Shown here in pieces: positions 16,540-25,450 of a stretch of 64,000 nucleotides of DNA. The translations under genes and the position numbers were made by a program. Numbering within the stretch: the stretch's first letter is position 1; each line of letters starts with the position of its first letter. The notes under the pieces are model-generated. The model was not told the origin of the DNA and did no database searches. It saw nothing but the letters and a program-made list of their open reading frames with translations. The DNA comes from Microbispora rosea. Its GTDB lineage: Bacteria > Actinomycetota > Actinomycetes > Streptosporangiales > Streptosporangiaceae. Where the stretch lies: positions 496,001 to 560,000 of the forward strand of contig NZ_FTNI01000001.1 of assembly GCF_900156315.1 (NCBI RefSeq). Direction: 5' to 3'.

Positions 16540-17465
16540 GCCTTCTCCTCGATCTCGGACTCCAGCTCGGCCTCGGCCTCCTGCAGCTGCTCCTCGAACT
16601 CCTCGCTGGACATCGGCGCGTCGTGGTGGGCGCCCAGGTAGGCGTCGATCACGCGCGGGTCCGACATGATGGTGTCCGGCGGCCCCTCCGCGATCACGGC
16701 GCCCTGGGCCATCACGATCACCCAGTCGCTGATGTCGCGGACCATGTCCATGTCGTGCTCCACGAAGAGCACGGTCATGCCCTCCTCGCGCAGGTCCTTC
16801 ACGTGCCCGAGGAGCGACTGGGTCAGGGCCGGGTTCACGCCCGCCATGGGCTCGTCCAGCATGACCAGCTCGGGACCGACCATGAGGGCGCGCGCCATCT
16901 CCAGCAGCTTGCGCTGGCCGCCGGACAGCGAGCCGGCGAAGTCGTCGCGCTTGGCGTCGAGCTTGAAGCGCTCGAGGAGCTCCTCGGCGCGCTCGGTGAT
17001 CTCGTCCTCCTGACGGCGCCAGCTGCCCGGGACCAGCGCGCGGAAGAAGTTCTCGCCGCGCTGGTTCTGCGCGCCGAGCCGCATGTTCTCCATCACGGTG
17101 AGCTTCGACAGGGCCTTGGTGAGCTGGAACGTGCGGACCATGCCCGCACGGGCCACCCGGTGGGCGGGCACGCCCTTGAGCTGCTTGCCGTTGAACGTCC
17201 AGGACCCCTCGTCGGCGCTGTCGAAGCCGGTGAGCTGGTTGAAGAACGTGGTCTTGCCGGCGCCGTTCGGGCCGATCAGCGCGGTGATCGACCCGCGCTG
17301 GACCTCCACGTGGTCGACGTCGACGGCGGTGAGGCCGCCGAACCGGCGTACGACCTTGTCGACGACGAGGATGGGATCGGGCTTGGGCACGCCGGGCTCC
17401 TGGTCGAGGCCCGCGAAGGCGGCCAGCGCCGCCGCTTTCCTGCCCGGGGTGGTGTCAGCGTGCAT
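16536..17465 (-). CDS. livG: Liv-type ABC transporter ATPase (LivG), second system
   Basis: The 309-residue ATPase has P-loop GPNGAGKTT, a full signature SLSGGQRKLLEMARAL, Walker B VMLDEPMAGVNP and H-loop LFVEHDMD. I start at the ATG at 17465, which overlaps the livM 3' end by 11 bases and has GGGAG upstream. The C-terminus ends in a Glu-rich tail (about 25 residues) that may form a helix. It pairs with LivF in the same operon. Confidence 0.93.
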   Translation of the reverse strand: MHADTTPGRKAAALAAFAGLDQEPGVPKPDPILVVDKVVRRFGGLTAVDVDHVEVQRGSITALIGPNGAGKTTFFNQLTGFDSADEGSWTFNGKQLKGVPAHRVARAGMVRTFQLTKALSKLTVMENMRLGAQNQRGENFFRALVPGSWRRQEDEITERAEELLERFKLDAKRDDFAGSLSGGQRKLLEMARALMVGPELVMLDEPMAGVNPALTQSLLGHVKDLREEGMTVLFVEHDMDMVRDISDWVIVMAQGAVIAEGPPDTIMSDPRVIDAYLGAHHDAPMSSEEFEEQLQEAEAELESEIEEKA

Positions 17466-18444
17466 CGAGCGCGATCTCCCTCTTGTCACCGAAGATGCCC
17501 TGCGGCCGGAAGATGAGCAGGAGCATCAGGCCGAGACCGACCAGCATGAAGCGGACCGCGCCGATGTTGTTCACGGTGAACAACGAGGGGAGCAGCCCGG
17601 CGCTCACGGCCTCGCTGAGCGTGTTGCCGACGAAGACCAGCAGCACCCAGAAGATCGCGGCGCCGACGACGGGGCTGAAGACGCGGGCCGCGCCGCCGAG
17701 GATCACGATCGTGTACGCGTAGAAGGTGAACTCCGTGCTGAACAGGTCGGGCTGCACCGACGCCTGGCCGAGCGCGAACAGGAAGCCGCCGAGGCAGCCG
17801 ACCACGCCGCCGAGCACGAGCGCCTGCATCTTGTAGGAGAAGACGTTCTTGCCGAGGCTGCGCACGGCGTCCTCGTCCTCGCGGATGGCCTTGAGCACGC
17901 GGCCCCAGGGGCTCTTCATGAGCAGGTAGACCAGCCCGCAGGCGATCGCGATGAGCACCCAGCCGACGGTCAGCACCCACGTCACCCGCTCGTTGAAGCT
18001 GATCGGGCCGATGCCGTACGTGCCGGGGGAGTAGGGGTTCATCGCGAAGAAGTCGCCGGAGAAGTTCTGCCGGCCGTCCGAGCCGCCGAAGACGCTGCTG
18101 AACTTGACCGACCTGAAGATGAGCCGGACGATCTCGGCCGCCGCGATGGTGACGATGGCGAGATAGTCGGCGCGCAGCCGCAGGGTGGGGATGCCCAGCA
18201 GGAAGGCCAGCACGATGGTGGCCGCCAGCCCGATCAGGATGCCGAGCCAGAACGGCAGGTGGAAGGTGGCCACGGTGACGGCCATGCCGTACGCGGCGAC
18301 GCCGAGGAAGGCCGCCTGGCCGAAGTTCAGCAGCCCGGCGTAGCCGAACTGGATGTTGACGCCGATCGCGGCGAGCGCGTAGACGACGGTCTCCAGGCCG
18401 ATCGAGGCCTTGACCGTGGTGACGAAAATGGTGTTCCAGTCCAC
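17455..18444 (-). CDS. livM: Liv-type ABC transporter permease (LivM), second system
   Basis: The 329-residue LivM-class permease shows the motif GYAGLLNFGQAAFLGVAAYG near the N-terminus, about nine membrane helices and the coupling loop SPWGRVLKAIREDEDAVRSLGKN. It ends with the common LivM tail FRPQGIFGDKRE. It lies 13 bases downstream of livH and overlaps livG. Confidence 0.94.
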   Translation of the reverse strand: MDWNTIFVTTVKASIGLETVVYALAAIGVNIQFGYAGLLNFGQAAFLGVAAYGMAVTVATFHLPFWLGILIGLAATIVLAFLLGIPTLRLRADYLAIVTIAAAEIVRLIFRSVKFSSVFGGSDGRQNFSGDFFAMNPYSPGTYGIGPISFNERVTWVLTVGWVLIAIACGLVYLLMKSPWGRVLKAIREDEDAVRSLGKNVFSYKMQALVLGGVVGCLGGFLFALGQASVQPDLFSTEFTFYAYTIVILGGAARVFSPVVGAAIFWVLLVFVGNTLSEAVSAGLLPSLFTVNNIGAVRFMLVGLGLMLLLIFRPQGIFGDKREIALDAR

Positions 18445-18457
18445 GTGTGGTCTCCGA

Positions 18458-19744
18458 TCAGCCGATGCGCTCGCGCCGGCCGAGGATGCCCTGTGGCCGG
18501 AAGAGCATGACGAGGATGAGCACCAGCAGCGCGCCGACGGTCTTCAGCTCGGTCGGCACCACGACGGTGGACAGCTGGATGAACAGGCCGACGACGATGG
18601 AGCCGACGAGGGCGCCGAAGGCGGTGCCGAGGCCGCCGAGGGTGACTCCCGCGAAGACGAGCAGCAGGATCTGGAAGCCCATCTGGTAGCTGACGTTCTG
18701 CGACAGGCCGAGCATGACGCCCGCGAGCGACGCGACGGCGCCGCCGACGGTCCAGATGATCCGGATGACGCCGTCGACGTTGATGCCGGAGGAGGCCGCC
18801 AGCGCGGGGTTGTCGGCGACGGCCCTGGCCGCCTTGCCGACGCGCGTCTTGAGGAGCGCGAGCCCGACGATCACGAGCACGGCGAGCTCGATGCCCATCG
18901 CGATGAAGTTCTTCGGCGCGGCGGAGATCGGGCCCACCTGGATGCCGGGCTGGGCGTTGTAGTCCGCGAACGGAGCGCCCTCGCCGCCGAAGAAGAACAG
19001 GAAGACGTAGCGGAGGAAGAGGGCGAGGCCGATCGAGATGATCATCATCGCGACCAAGCTGCTGCCCCGTTTGCGCAGCACTCCCCAGAAGAACCGGTCC
19101 TGGGTGTATCCGAAGACCCCGCCGATCACCACCGAGATCACCGCGGCGAGGACGAGCGGGATTCCCAGGACCACGTTGAAGAAGTAGGCGCACATCGCGC
19201 CGAACGTGAGCAACTCGCCGTGGGCGAAGTTGGTGAGCCCGGTGGTGCCGAACACCAGGGACAGGCCCATGGCCGCGAGGGCGATGATGAGCCCGAGGTT
19301 GAAGCCCTCGAAGGTGAGCTGGGCGACCCGGTCCCAGAAGGAGGAGGAGTCCGACGAGGACTGCGCGGCGCCCCCGCCCTGCTGGCCGGCGGGGGCGAGG
19401 GCGAACAGGACGTTGCGCTCGCTTCCCTCGTAGACCTGGACGTTCAGGGTGGCCCGGTCCTTGAACTTCAGCCCGACCCCTTGCGGGAGCGTCGACTGGT
19501 CAAGTGTGACCTTGTATGTGCCCGCCTCGGGGACCGGCACCTCCCACTTGCCGTCCGAACCCGTGGTGGCGTCTCCGACGGGTTTGCCGTCTTCGCCTGC
19601 CACGCTGATCTTCACGCCGTTCACCGGCTGGCCTTGGTTTTGGAGTGTGCCCTTCAACGCCTCCCCGTCCGCCCAGGCGGGGGAGGAGAGGAGAAATACG
19701 AGTCCACCCAGGAAGGCCGTGAACGCGATCACGGCTCTGCGCAA
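18458..19744 (-). CDS. livH: LivH permease fused to an extracytoplasmic beta-sandwich domain
   Basis: The 428-residue protein has two parts. Residues 1-25 form a cleavable-type signal peptide (AWADG after the hydrophobic core). Residues 26-115 resemble a carboxypeptidase-regulatory/CnaB-like beta domain (VNGVKISVAGEDGKPVG, TTGSDGKWEVPVPEAGTY). After a Gly/Ser linker, residues 135-425 are a standard LivH permease (GLTNFAHGELLTFGAM; ALLKTRVGKAARAVADNP). The N-terminal domain would sit outside the membrane, close to where the binding protein docks. It is the first gene of the second Liv operon; the upstream region has a 16-base palindrome. I have seen no such domain in enteric LivH. Confidence 0.9.
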   Translation of the reverse strand: MRRAVIAFTAFLGGLVFLLSSPAWADGEALKGTLQNQGQPVNGVKISVAGEDGKPVGDATTGSDGKWEVPVPEAGTYKVTLDQSTLPQGVGLKFKDRATLNVQVYEGSERNVLFALAPAGQQGGGAAQSSSDSSSFWDRVAQLTFEGFNLGLIIALAAMGLSLVFGTTGLTNFAHGELLTFGAMCAYFFNVVLGIPLVLAAVISVVIGGVFGYTQDRFFWGVLRKRGSSLVAMMIISIGLALFLRYVFLFFFGGEGAPFADYNAQPGIQVGPISAAPKNFIAMGIELAVLVIVGLALLKTRVGKAARAVADNPALAASSGINVDGVIRIIWTVGGAVASLAGVMLGLSQNVSYQMGFQILLLVFAGVTLGGLGTAFGALVGSIVVGLFIQLSTVVVPTELKTVGALLVLILVMLFRPQGILGRRERIG

Positions 19745-19867
19745 TGGTGCTCCCTCTGTTCAGGTCTTGGCGGGGTCGTGCCCCCACTGCGGACGCGCAA
19801 CATCGTCCAGGTTGCTGCGATGTTGTGGCCGGAGCATAAGCCTGAGACGCCCGTTTCGGGGTCGTTC

Positions 19868-19883
19868 GTCACCAATTGGTGAC
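19868..19883. promoter_or_regulatory. 16-base perfect palindrome upstream of the second liv operon
   Basis: GTCACCAATTGGTGAC is a perfect palindrome with an AT-rich centre, 124 bases before the livH start. It looks like an operator for a dimeric regulator. The regulator is not identifiable here. Confidence 0.45.
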
Positions 19884-19980
19884 CATGGTGTGTCACTGAC
19901 GTGAGAAAGGCTTCGCAGGTCAGGGCATGTAAGGAGTCAACTGAAGGATCACTGCTGTAGGGGCTGGAGGATCGCCGCCG

Positions 19981-20125
19981 AGGAAAAGCGTGAGCCCGTG
20001 GGAGGACCTTTGGGACCGTACACAGCTTCCCCGGCTCCGCACGTTGTCTACTCGGTCTTCCCACGGGCTCTGGAGCCACAACGGTAGCGACCGGAGCGAC
20101 TCCCGTGCAAAGAGAGTCGCAAGCC
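19981..20125 (-). ncRNA. candidate structured small RNA
   Basis: Read on the minus strand, the segment has a first hairpin (AACGG...GCGACTC/GAGTCGC...CCGTT, 20082-20127), then a long stem with 12-base arms GAGCCCGTGGGA/TCCCACGGGCTC (about 19991-20002 and 20061-20072) enclosing about 58 bases, then ACGC and TTTTCC, which resembles a terminator tail. No coding sequence overlaps. The identity is unknown; it could instead be leader structure. Confidence 0.4.
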
Positions 20126-20217
20126 GTTCCGTTATGAGGCCCAACACGTCGTATGTGGTTTTCGTGGTGCTTGCCCGGCCGGCCCGCGGGGGAGCGCGGC
20201 CCGCGAGCCGCGCGGTC

Positions 20218-20634
20218 TCAGCCGGCGTCCCTGAGCATGCAGGTCAGGCGGGCTGTGCAGACCGCCCGGCCCGCGTCGTCGGTGATCTCGATGACGTACG
20301 TCGCGAGCGTGCGCCCGCCGTGCACGCGGGTGGCGACGGCGGTGACGTGCCCCGAGGTGGCGGACCGGTGGTGGGTGGCGTTGATCTCGATGCCGACGGC
20401 GATCCTGCCCGGGCCGGCGTGCAGGGCGGCGCCGGTCGAGCCGAGGGTCTCTGCCAGCACGCAGGACGCGCCGCCGTGCAGAAGCCCGTGCGGCTGGGTG
20501 TTGCCCTTGACGGGCATGCGGCCGACCACCCGCTCGGCGCTGGCCTCCAGGATCTCGAGGCCCATCCGCTGGTGCAGGTGGTCCCCAGGGGCGTTCATCG
20601 ACGCCACGAACTCCTCGGGATTCGTCAAGGTCAA
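20218..20634 (-). CDS. hotdog-fold acyl-CoA thioesterase, PaaI family
   Basis: The 138-residue single hotdog domain has the PaaI-type active-site pattern QPHGLLHGGASCVLAETLGS with its catalytic Glu. Family members hydrolyse phenylacetyl-, aryl- or 1,4-dihydroxy-2-naphthoyl-CoA; the exact substrate is unknown. The start is TTG at 20634, supported by AGGAGG seven bases upstream. It is divergent from polA, an arrangement I recall as common in actinobacteria. Confidence 0.9.
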   Translation of the reverse strand: MTLTNPEEFVASMNAPGDHLHQRMGLEILEASAERVVGRMPVKGNTQPHGLLHGGASCVLAETLGSTGAALHAGPGRIAVGIEINATHHRSATSGHVTAVATRVHGGRTLATYVIEITDDAGRAVCTARLTCMLRDAG

Positions 20635-20683
20635 GGGGACGCCTCCTGTGGGAAGAGCACGGGTTTCTGTCGTACAGGGAGAC

Positions 20684-20689
20684 TAGGCT
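20684..20689 (+). promoter_or_regulatory. putative -10 element of polA (leaderless)
   Basis: TAGGCT ends six bases before the GTG start of polA, and no Shine-Dalgarno sequence is visible. This fits a leaderless transcript. No clear -35 element. Confidence 0.35.
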
Positions 20690-20695
20690 GCGGAT

Positions 20696-23377
20696 GTGCC
20701 GAAGAGTGAAGCGACCCCCACCCGTCCGTGTCTGCTGCTCCTGGACGGGCATTCTCTTGCTTATCGCGCGTTCTACGCGTTGAAGGACGCGAACCTCATG
20801 ACCACCGACGGTCAGCACACCGAGGCGGTGTACGGCTTCACCTCGATGCTGGCCAACATCCTGCGCGACGAGCAGCCGAGTCACGTCGCGGTGTGCTTCG
20901 ACCGGAGCGAGCCGACCTTCAGGCACGAGGCGTACGACGGTTACAAGGCCAACAGGGCGGAGACCCCCGAGGACTTCCGCGGGCAGATGCAGCTCATCTT
21001 CGAACTGCTCGACGCGCTGCGCATCCCGCGCCTGTCGGTGCCCGGCTTCGAGGCGGACGACCTGATCGCGACGCTGGCGACCCGGGCGTCCGCCGAGGAC
21101 ATGAACGTGCTCATCGTGACCGGCGACCGCGACGCGCTCCAGCTCGTCGACGACAAGGTCACGGTGCTGATGACCAGGCGGGGCATCAGCGACATGACCC
21201 GCTTCACCCCCGGCGCCGTCATGGAGAAGTACGGCCTCACCCCGGCGCAGTACCCCGACTTCGCGGCACTGCGCGGCGACCCGAGCGACAACCTGCCGAG
21301 CATCCCGAGCGTGGGCGAGAAGACCGCCACCAAGTGGATCGTGGAGTACGGCTCGCTCGACGAGCTGGTCCGGCGGGCCGACGAGGTGAAGGGCAAGGTC
21401 GGCGACAAGCTGCGCGAGCACCTCGGCCAGGTGATCCACAACCGGATGCTGACCGAGCTGAAGCGCGACGCCCCGGTCGACGCCGAGGTGGCCGCGCTGA
21501 CCATGGGCCTGTGGGACCGCGAGGAGGTCAACAAGCTCCTCGACGCGCTGCAGATCCGCGGCGAGCTGCGCGAGCGCCTGTTCAAGACCCTCGGCACCAC
21601 CGAGCCGGAGGCGGGCGAGGGCTTCGAGCTCGAGGTGACCGTGCTGGAGCCGGGCCAGGTGGCCGGCTGGCTGGCCGCCCTCCCCGAGGCCCGCGCCGGG
21701 CTGGCTTTCAAGGGCGTCTACGGCAGCGGCACCGGGGGGCTGGAGGGCGTCGCGATCGCCGGGCCGGACGGCGCCGCCTATCTCGACCCCACGCGCCTCA
21801 CTGAGGAGGACGAGGCGGCGCTGGCCGCCTGGCTGGCCGACGAGAACCGGCCGAAGGCCGTGCACGACGCCAAGGGGCCGTTGCTCGCGCTGTGGGCGCA
21901 CGGCCTCGACCTGCGTGGCCTCACCTGCGACACGGCGCTCGCCGCGTATCTGGCGATGCCGGGGCAGCGGTCGTTCCCGCTGGAGGACCTGGTGCTGCGC
22001 TACCTCCACCGCGAGCTGCGGGCGGAGTCCGCGCCCGGCGGGCAGACCTCCCTGTTCGAGGACGCCGACGAGGGCGCGGCCCGGGACCTGGCGCTGCGCG
22101 CCCAGGCCGTGTGCGACCTGGCCGACGCGCTGGAGGCCCACCTGTCCAAGCGCGGCGGCACCCGGCTGGTGACCGAGGTCGAGCTCCCGCTGGTGCGGGT
22201 GCTGGCCCAGGTGGAGAGGGCCGGCATCGCCGCCGACCGGCAGTATTTCGCGGCGCTGGAGGCCGAGTTCGGCGCGGCCGTCAAGCAGGCGGTCGAGGCC
22301 GCCCACCAGGCGGTCGGCGAGCAGTTCAACCTCGGCTCGCCCAAGCAGTTGCAGGAGATCCTGTTCGGCAAGCTCGGCCTGCCCAAGACCAAGAAGATCA
22401 AGACGGGTTACACGACCGACGCCGACGCGCTCGCCTGGCTGGCCCAGCAGACCGACAACGAGTTGCCGGTGATCCTGCTGCGCCACCGCGACCAGACCAA
22501 GCTGCGCACCACGGTCGAGGGCCTGATCAAGGAGATCGCCGACGACGGGCGGATCCACACCACGTTCAACCAGATCGTGGCGGCCACCGGGCGGCTGTCG
22601 AGCGAGAAGCCCAACCTGCAGAACATCCCGATCCGCACGGTCGAGGGCCGGCGCATCCGCAAGGGCTTCGTGGTGGGGGAGGGCTACGACACGCTGCTGA
22701 CGGCCGACTACAGCCAGATCGAGCTGCGGATCATGGCCCACCTGTCCCGGGACGAGTCGCTGATCTCGGCCTTCGAGTCGGGGCACGACTTCCACCAGGC
22801 CACCGCGTCCCGCGTCTTCGACCTGCCCCCGGAGCAGGTCGACGCCGACCTGCGCGCCCGGATCAAGGCCATGAACTACGGCCTGGCCTACGGCCTGTCC
22901 GACTTCGGCCTGTCGGGGCAGCTCAACATCCCCGTCGCGGAGGCCAGGGCGCTCAAGGAGGAGTACTTCGAGGAGTTCGGCGGTGTCCGCGACTACCTGG
23001 AGTCGATCGTCGCCCAGGCCCGCAAGGACGGCTACACCGAGACCATCCTCGGCCGGCGCCGCTACCTGCCCGACCTGACCAGCGACAACCGACAGCGCCG
23101 GGAGATGGCCGAGCGGATGGCGCTCAACGCGCCCATCCAGGGCTCGGCCGCCGACATCATCAAGGTCGCCATGCTGAACGTGCAGAAGGCGATCGAGGGC
23201 ATGCGCTCCCGCATGCTGCTCCAGGTGCACGACGAGCTGGTGTTCGAGGTCGCGCCGGGCGAGCTGGAGGAGCTGACCGAGGTCGTGCGCACGCAGATGT
23301 GCGGGGCCTACGACCTGAGCGTGCCGCTGGAGGTCAGCGTGGGCGTCGGGACCACCTGGGAGGACGCCGGCCACTGA
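20696..23377 (+). CDS. polA: DNA polymerase I
   Basis: The 893-residue enzyme has an N-terminal 5'-3' exonuclease domain (LLLLDGHSLAYRAFYAL; FEADDLIATLA; VTGDRDALQLV), a middle 3'-5' exonuclease-like fold without recognisable catalytic acidic motifs, and the polymerase domain. Polymerase motifs are clear: DYSQIELRIMAHLS near 670, RIKAMNYGLAYGLS near 725 and VHDELVFE near 845. It fills gaps in repair and Okazaki-fragment maturation. The middle region (about 310-480) looks inactive, as usual for actinobacterial PolA. GTG start at 20696. Confidence 0.98.
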   Translation: MPKSEATPTRPCLLLLDGHSLAYRAFYALKDANLMTTDGQHTEAVYGFTSMLANILRDEQPSHVAVCFDRSEPTFRHEAYDGYKANRAETPEDFRGQMQLIFELLDALRIPRLSVPGFEADDLIATLATRASAEDMNVLIVTGDRDALQLVDDKVTVLMTRRGISDMTRFTPGAVMEKYGLTPAQYPDFAALRGDPSDNLPSIPSVGEKTATKWIVEYGSLDELVRRADEVKGKVGDKLREHLGQVIHNRMLTELKRDAPVDAEVAALTMGLWDREEVNKLLDALQIRGELRERLFKTLGTTEPEAGEGFELEVTVLEPGQVAGWLAALPEARAGLAFKGVYGSGTGGLEGVAIAGPDGAAYLDPTRLTEEDEAALAAWLADENRPKAVHDAKGPLLALWAHGLDLRGLTCDTALAAYLAMPGQRSFPLEDLVLRYLHRELRAESAPGGQTSLFEDADEGAARDLALRAQAVCDLADALEAHLSKRGGTRLVTEVELPLVRVLAQVERAGIAADRQYFAALEAEFGAAVKQAVEAAHQAVGEQFNLGSPKQLQEILFGKLGLPKTKKIKTGYTTDADALAWLAQQTDNELPVILLRHRDQTKLRTTVEGLIKEIADDGRIHTTFNQIVAATGRLSSEKPNLQNIPIRTVEGRRIRKGFVVGEGYDTLLTADYSQIELRIMAHLSRDESLISAFESGHDFHQATASRVFDLPPEQVDADLRARIKAMNYGLAYGLSDFGLSGQLNIPVAEARALKEEYFEEFGGVRDYLESIVAQARKDGYTETILGRRRYLPDLTSDNRQRREMAERMALNAPIQGSAADIIKVAMLNVQKAIEGMRSRMLLQVHDELVFEVAPGELEELTEVVRTQMCGAYDLSVPLEVSVGVGTTWEDAGH

Positions 23378-23406
23378 CCCCGGCCCGTTCGGGGGCTCGC
23401 CGGGCT

Positions 23407-23447
23407 CATCACACGGGGCACATCACACGGGGCTCACCACACGGGCC
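23407..23447. repeat. 14-base tandem repeat downstream of polA
   Basis: Two nearly identical 14-base units (CATCACACGGGGC followed by A or T) and a third degenerate copy lie between the convergent ends of polA and the DUF2127 gene. More degenerate ACGGG/GCTCGCGGGG repeats continue to about 23510. No long hairpin terminator is evident. Confidence 0.75.
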
Positions 23448-23506
23448 ATCCACCCGGGGCTCGTCGCACAGGGCCGGCTCGCGGGGCCGGCTCGCGGGGC
23501 GGCGGG

Positions 23507-24304
23507 TCAGGGGTGGCCGGTCGGGCGGGTGGGGCTGTGGTCCCGCCCGGCCAGGGCCAGGCCCGCCTGCTCGACCTCCAGCAGGCTCGCCTGGTGCCGC
23601 TCGGACTCGTACGCCGCCCGCCCGCCGCGCAGCCCCAACAGGCGCTTGCTCAACGCGATGTACAGCACGGCCGCGATGTTGATCAAGAGGAGCACGATCC
23701 GGAACGGGCTCACCTTCTCGGCGATCTCGTAGATCTCCACCGGGATGAACGCCGAGGTGACGATCACCGAGAAGTACTCGCCCCATCGCTTCAGCAGCCA
23801 CAGGCCGGCCCCCTCGGTCAGCAGCAGGGCCGCGAGGGCGAGCAGGGCGAGGAAGATCCAGGTGAGGGTCGTCGTCCGCGCGCCCAGCGCGGTCCGCAGC
23901 GTGTGCACGACGCCCGACTGGTCGAGGTTCCACCCGAACTGGTGGGCCAGCGGCCGGACCAGCGGGAGGTCCTGGTCGAACGCCCGCCGCACGGCGTCGT
24001 GATGGGCGCGGAACCGCCACACGCCGTACGCTCCCGCGATCACGAGCACGGCCTTGGCCCAGCGGAAGACGGCGATCAGCCGTAGCACGGTCGCGTCCCG
24101 CAGCGCCCTGCCCCGCAGCACGACGGGCGCGTCGCCGGCCGGCCCGGCCCCGCGTGGCGGGCCCAGGGTGAAGTCGCCGCAGCGCAGGCAGCGCCACGCC
24201 TCGCCCAGCGCGGTATCGGCGCGCAGGCGGCTACGCAGCGCCTCCTCGTCCGGGGCGTAGGTGACGTGCCCGTGCCGCCCGCAGGCACGCAGGCTCCAGT
24301 CCAC
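23507..24304 (-). CDS. DUF2127-type membrane protein
   Basis: The product of about 265 residues has an N-terminal segment with a CxxC pair (LRCGDF), then four or so membrane helices (about 85-105, 145-170, 175-200, 205-230) typical of DUF2127. Function is unknown. I start at GTG 24304 (VDWSLRACGR), since earlier starts would read through the divergent promoter of the deacetylase. No ribosome site is visible, and CAATTT lies just upstream. It is convergent with polA. Confidence 0.75.
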   Translation of the reverse strand: MDWSLRACGRHGHVTYAPDEEALRSRLRADTALGEAWRCLRCGDFTLGPPRGAGPAGDAPVVLRGRALRDATVLRLIAVFRWAKAVLVIAGAYGVWRFRAHHDAVRRAFDQDLPLVRPLAHQFGWNLDQSGVVHTLRTALGARTTTLTWIFLALLALAALLLTEGAGLWLLKRWGEYFSVIVTSAFIPVEIYEIAEKVSPFRIVLLLINIAAVLYIALSKRLLGLRGGRAAYESERHQASLLEVEQAGLALAGRDHSPTRPTGHP

Positions 24305-24360
24305 AGGAAAATTGCAACACACGCGAATGCGGACACGTCGGGCAGTAAGGTCAAATAACT

Positions 24361-25428
24361 GTGCGCAACGTTGCCCGAATGACTGCAATCGCCAATGTCG
24401 TCGTTGTCGTGATCGGTCTTGTCGCGCTCGTGCTGCTGCCCCGGTCCGCGGGCGAGGAACGGTCACAGGTGCGGGTGGCGCCGCCGCGGTCGCCGTCGCC
24501 GTCGCCCAGTGCGGCCCCGCCGAAGGCGACCGCCGAGTCCGCCAGGAAGGTCAAGGCGAACGAGGCCGGCCTGGTGCCCGTGATCATGTACCACCGCATC
24601 CTGCCCAAGCGGCTGGCGTCCATCGACCGGACCCCCGCCCAGCTGCGCAAGGAACTGGAGCGCCTGGCCAAGGACGGCTACGTGCCGATCACCGCGGCCG
24701 AACTGGTGGCAAGGAAGATCGACATCCCGGCCGGGACCCATCCCGTCGTCCTGACCTTCGACGACGGCCACCCCAGCCACTTCGCCATGGACCAGAACGG
24801 CATGCCGAAGAACGACACGGCCGTGGGCATCATCTTCGAGGTCGCGGCGAAGTATCCGAACTTCCGGCCCACGGCCACCTTCTGGGTCGGCCGCGACCCC
24901 TTCGGGCTGCGTGACCGGGAGCGGCAGAAGCAGGCGGTGAAGTGGCTGCTCGACCACGGCTTCGAGGTGGCCAACCACACCTACTCCCATCCCGATCTCC
25001 GCCGGCTCTCCGACAAGAAGGTCGGCGAGCAGATCGTCCGGCAGGAGCGGCTGCTGAAGAAGATCGGCGTGCCGGCCTCCACGACCTTCGCGCTGCCGTA
25101 CGGGTCGCTGCCGAGGAAGCTGAGCAGGGCGCACGACGGTACCTGGGACGGAACCCGCTACCACTTCGACGCCGTCTTCCTGGCCGGGGCGCAGCCGGCC
25201 GTTTCGCCGTACGCGAAAAGTTTTCCGCGATACGCGATCCCGAGGATCCAGTCCAACGGAAAACACGGCGAATGCCGGCGCTGGTGCACGACCTACTGGC
25301 TCGACTGGCTCGACAAACATCCAGGAGAGCGTTACACGTCGGATGGGGATCCGGCCCGGGTGTCGGTGCCGCGTAAACTCCGGGCAACGCTCTCGCCTTC
25401 CCGGGCGAAGTCGGTGATCACTTACTAG
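24361..25428 (+). CDS. secreted polysaccharide deacetylase
   Basis: The 355-residue protein has an N-terminal membrane anchor or signal (about 7-28), a Pro/Ser linker and a NodB homology domain. Metal-site motifs are present: LTFDDGHPSHF (Asp-Asp) and EVANHTYSHPDL (His-x3-His). The family removes acetyl groups from peptidoglycan, chitin or exopolysaccharide outside the cell. An insertion of about 30 residues follows the TFDD motif (FAMDQNGMPKNDTAVG). Two cysteines near the end (GECRRWC) may form a disulphide. GTG start, divergent from the DUF2127 gene. Confidence 0.9.
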   Translation: MRNVARMTAIANVVVVVIGLVALVLLPRSAGEERSQVRVAPPRSPSPSPSAAPPKATAESARKVKANEAGLVPVIMYHRILPKRLASIDRTPAQLRKELERLAKDGYVPITAAELVARKIDIPAGTHPVVLTFDDGHPSHFAMDQNGMPKNDTAVGIIFEVAAKYPNFRPTATFWVGRDPFGLRDRERQKQAVKWLLDHGFEVANHTYSHPDLRRLSDKKVGEQIVRQERLLKKIGVPASTTFALPYGSLPRKLSRAHDGTWDGTRYHFDAVFLAGAQPAVSPYAKSFPRYAIPRIQSNGKHGECRRWCTTYWLDWLDKHPGERYTSDGDPARVSVPRKLRATLSPSRAKSVITY

Positions 25429-25450
25429 GCGTCCGTCTGGTTGCCTCGGA

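Larger units (their letters stand above)
19745..20217. other. 473-base non-coding region between livH and the hotdog thioesterase
   Basis: No convincing protein gene is present. The region holds an inverted repeat with eight-base arms (CAACATCG/CGATGTTG, 19798-19825), the palindrome at 19868-19883 near the livH promoter side, and a structured segment at about 19981-20130 that may be a small RNA. Confidence 0.7.
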
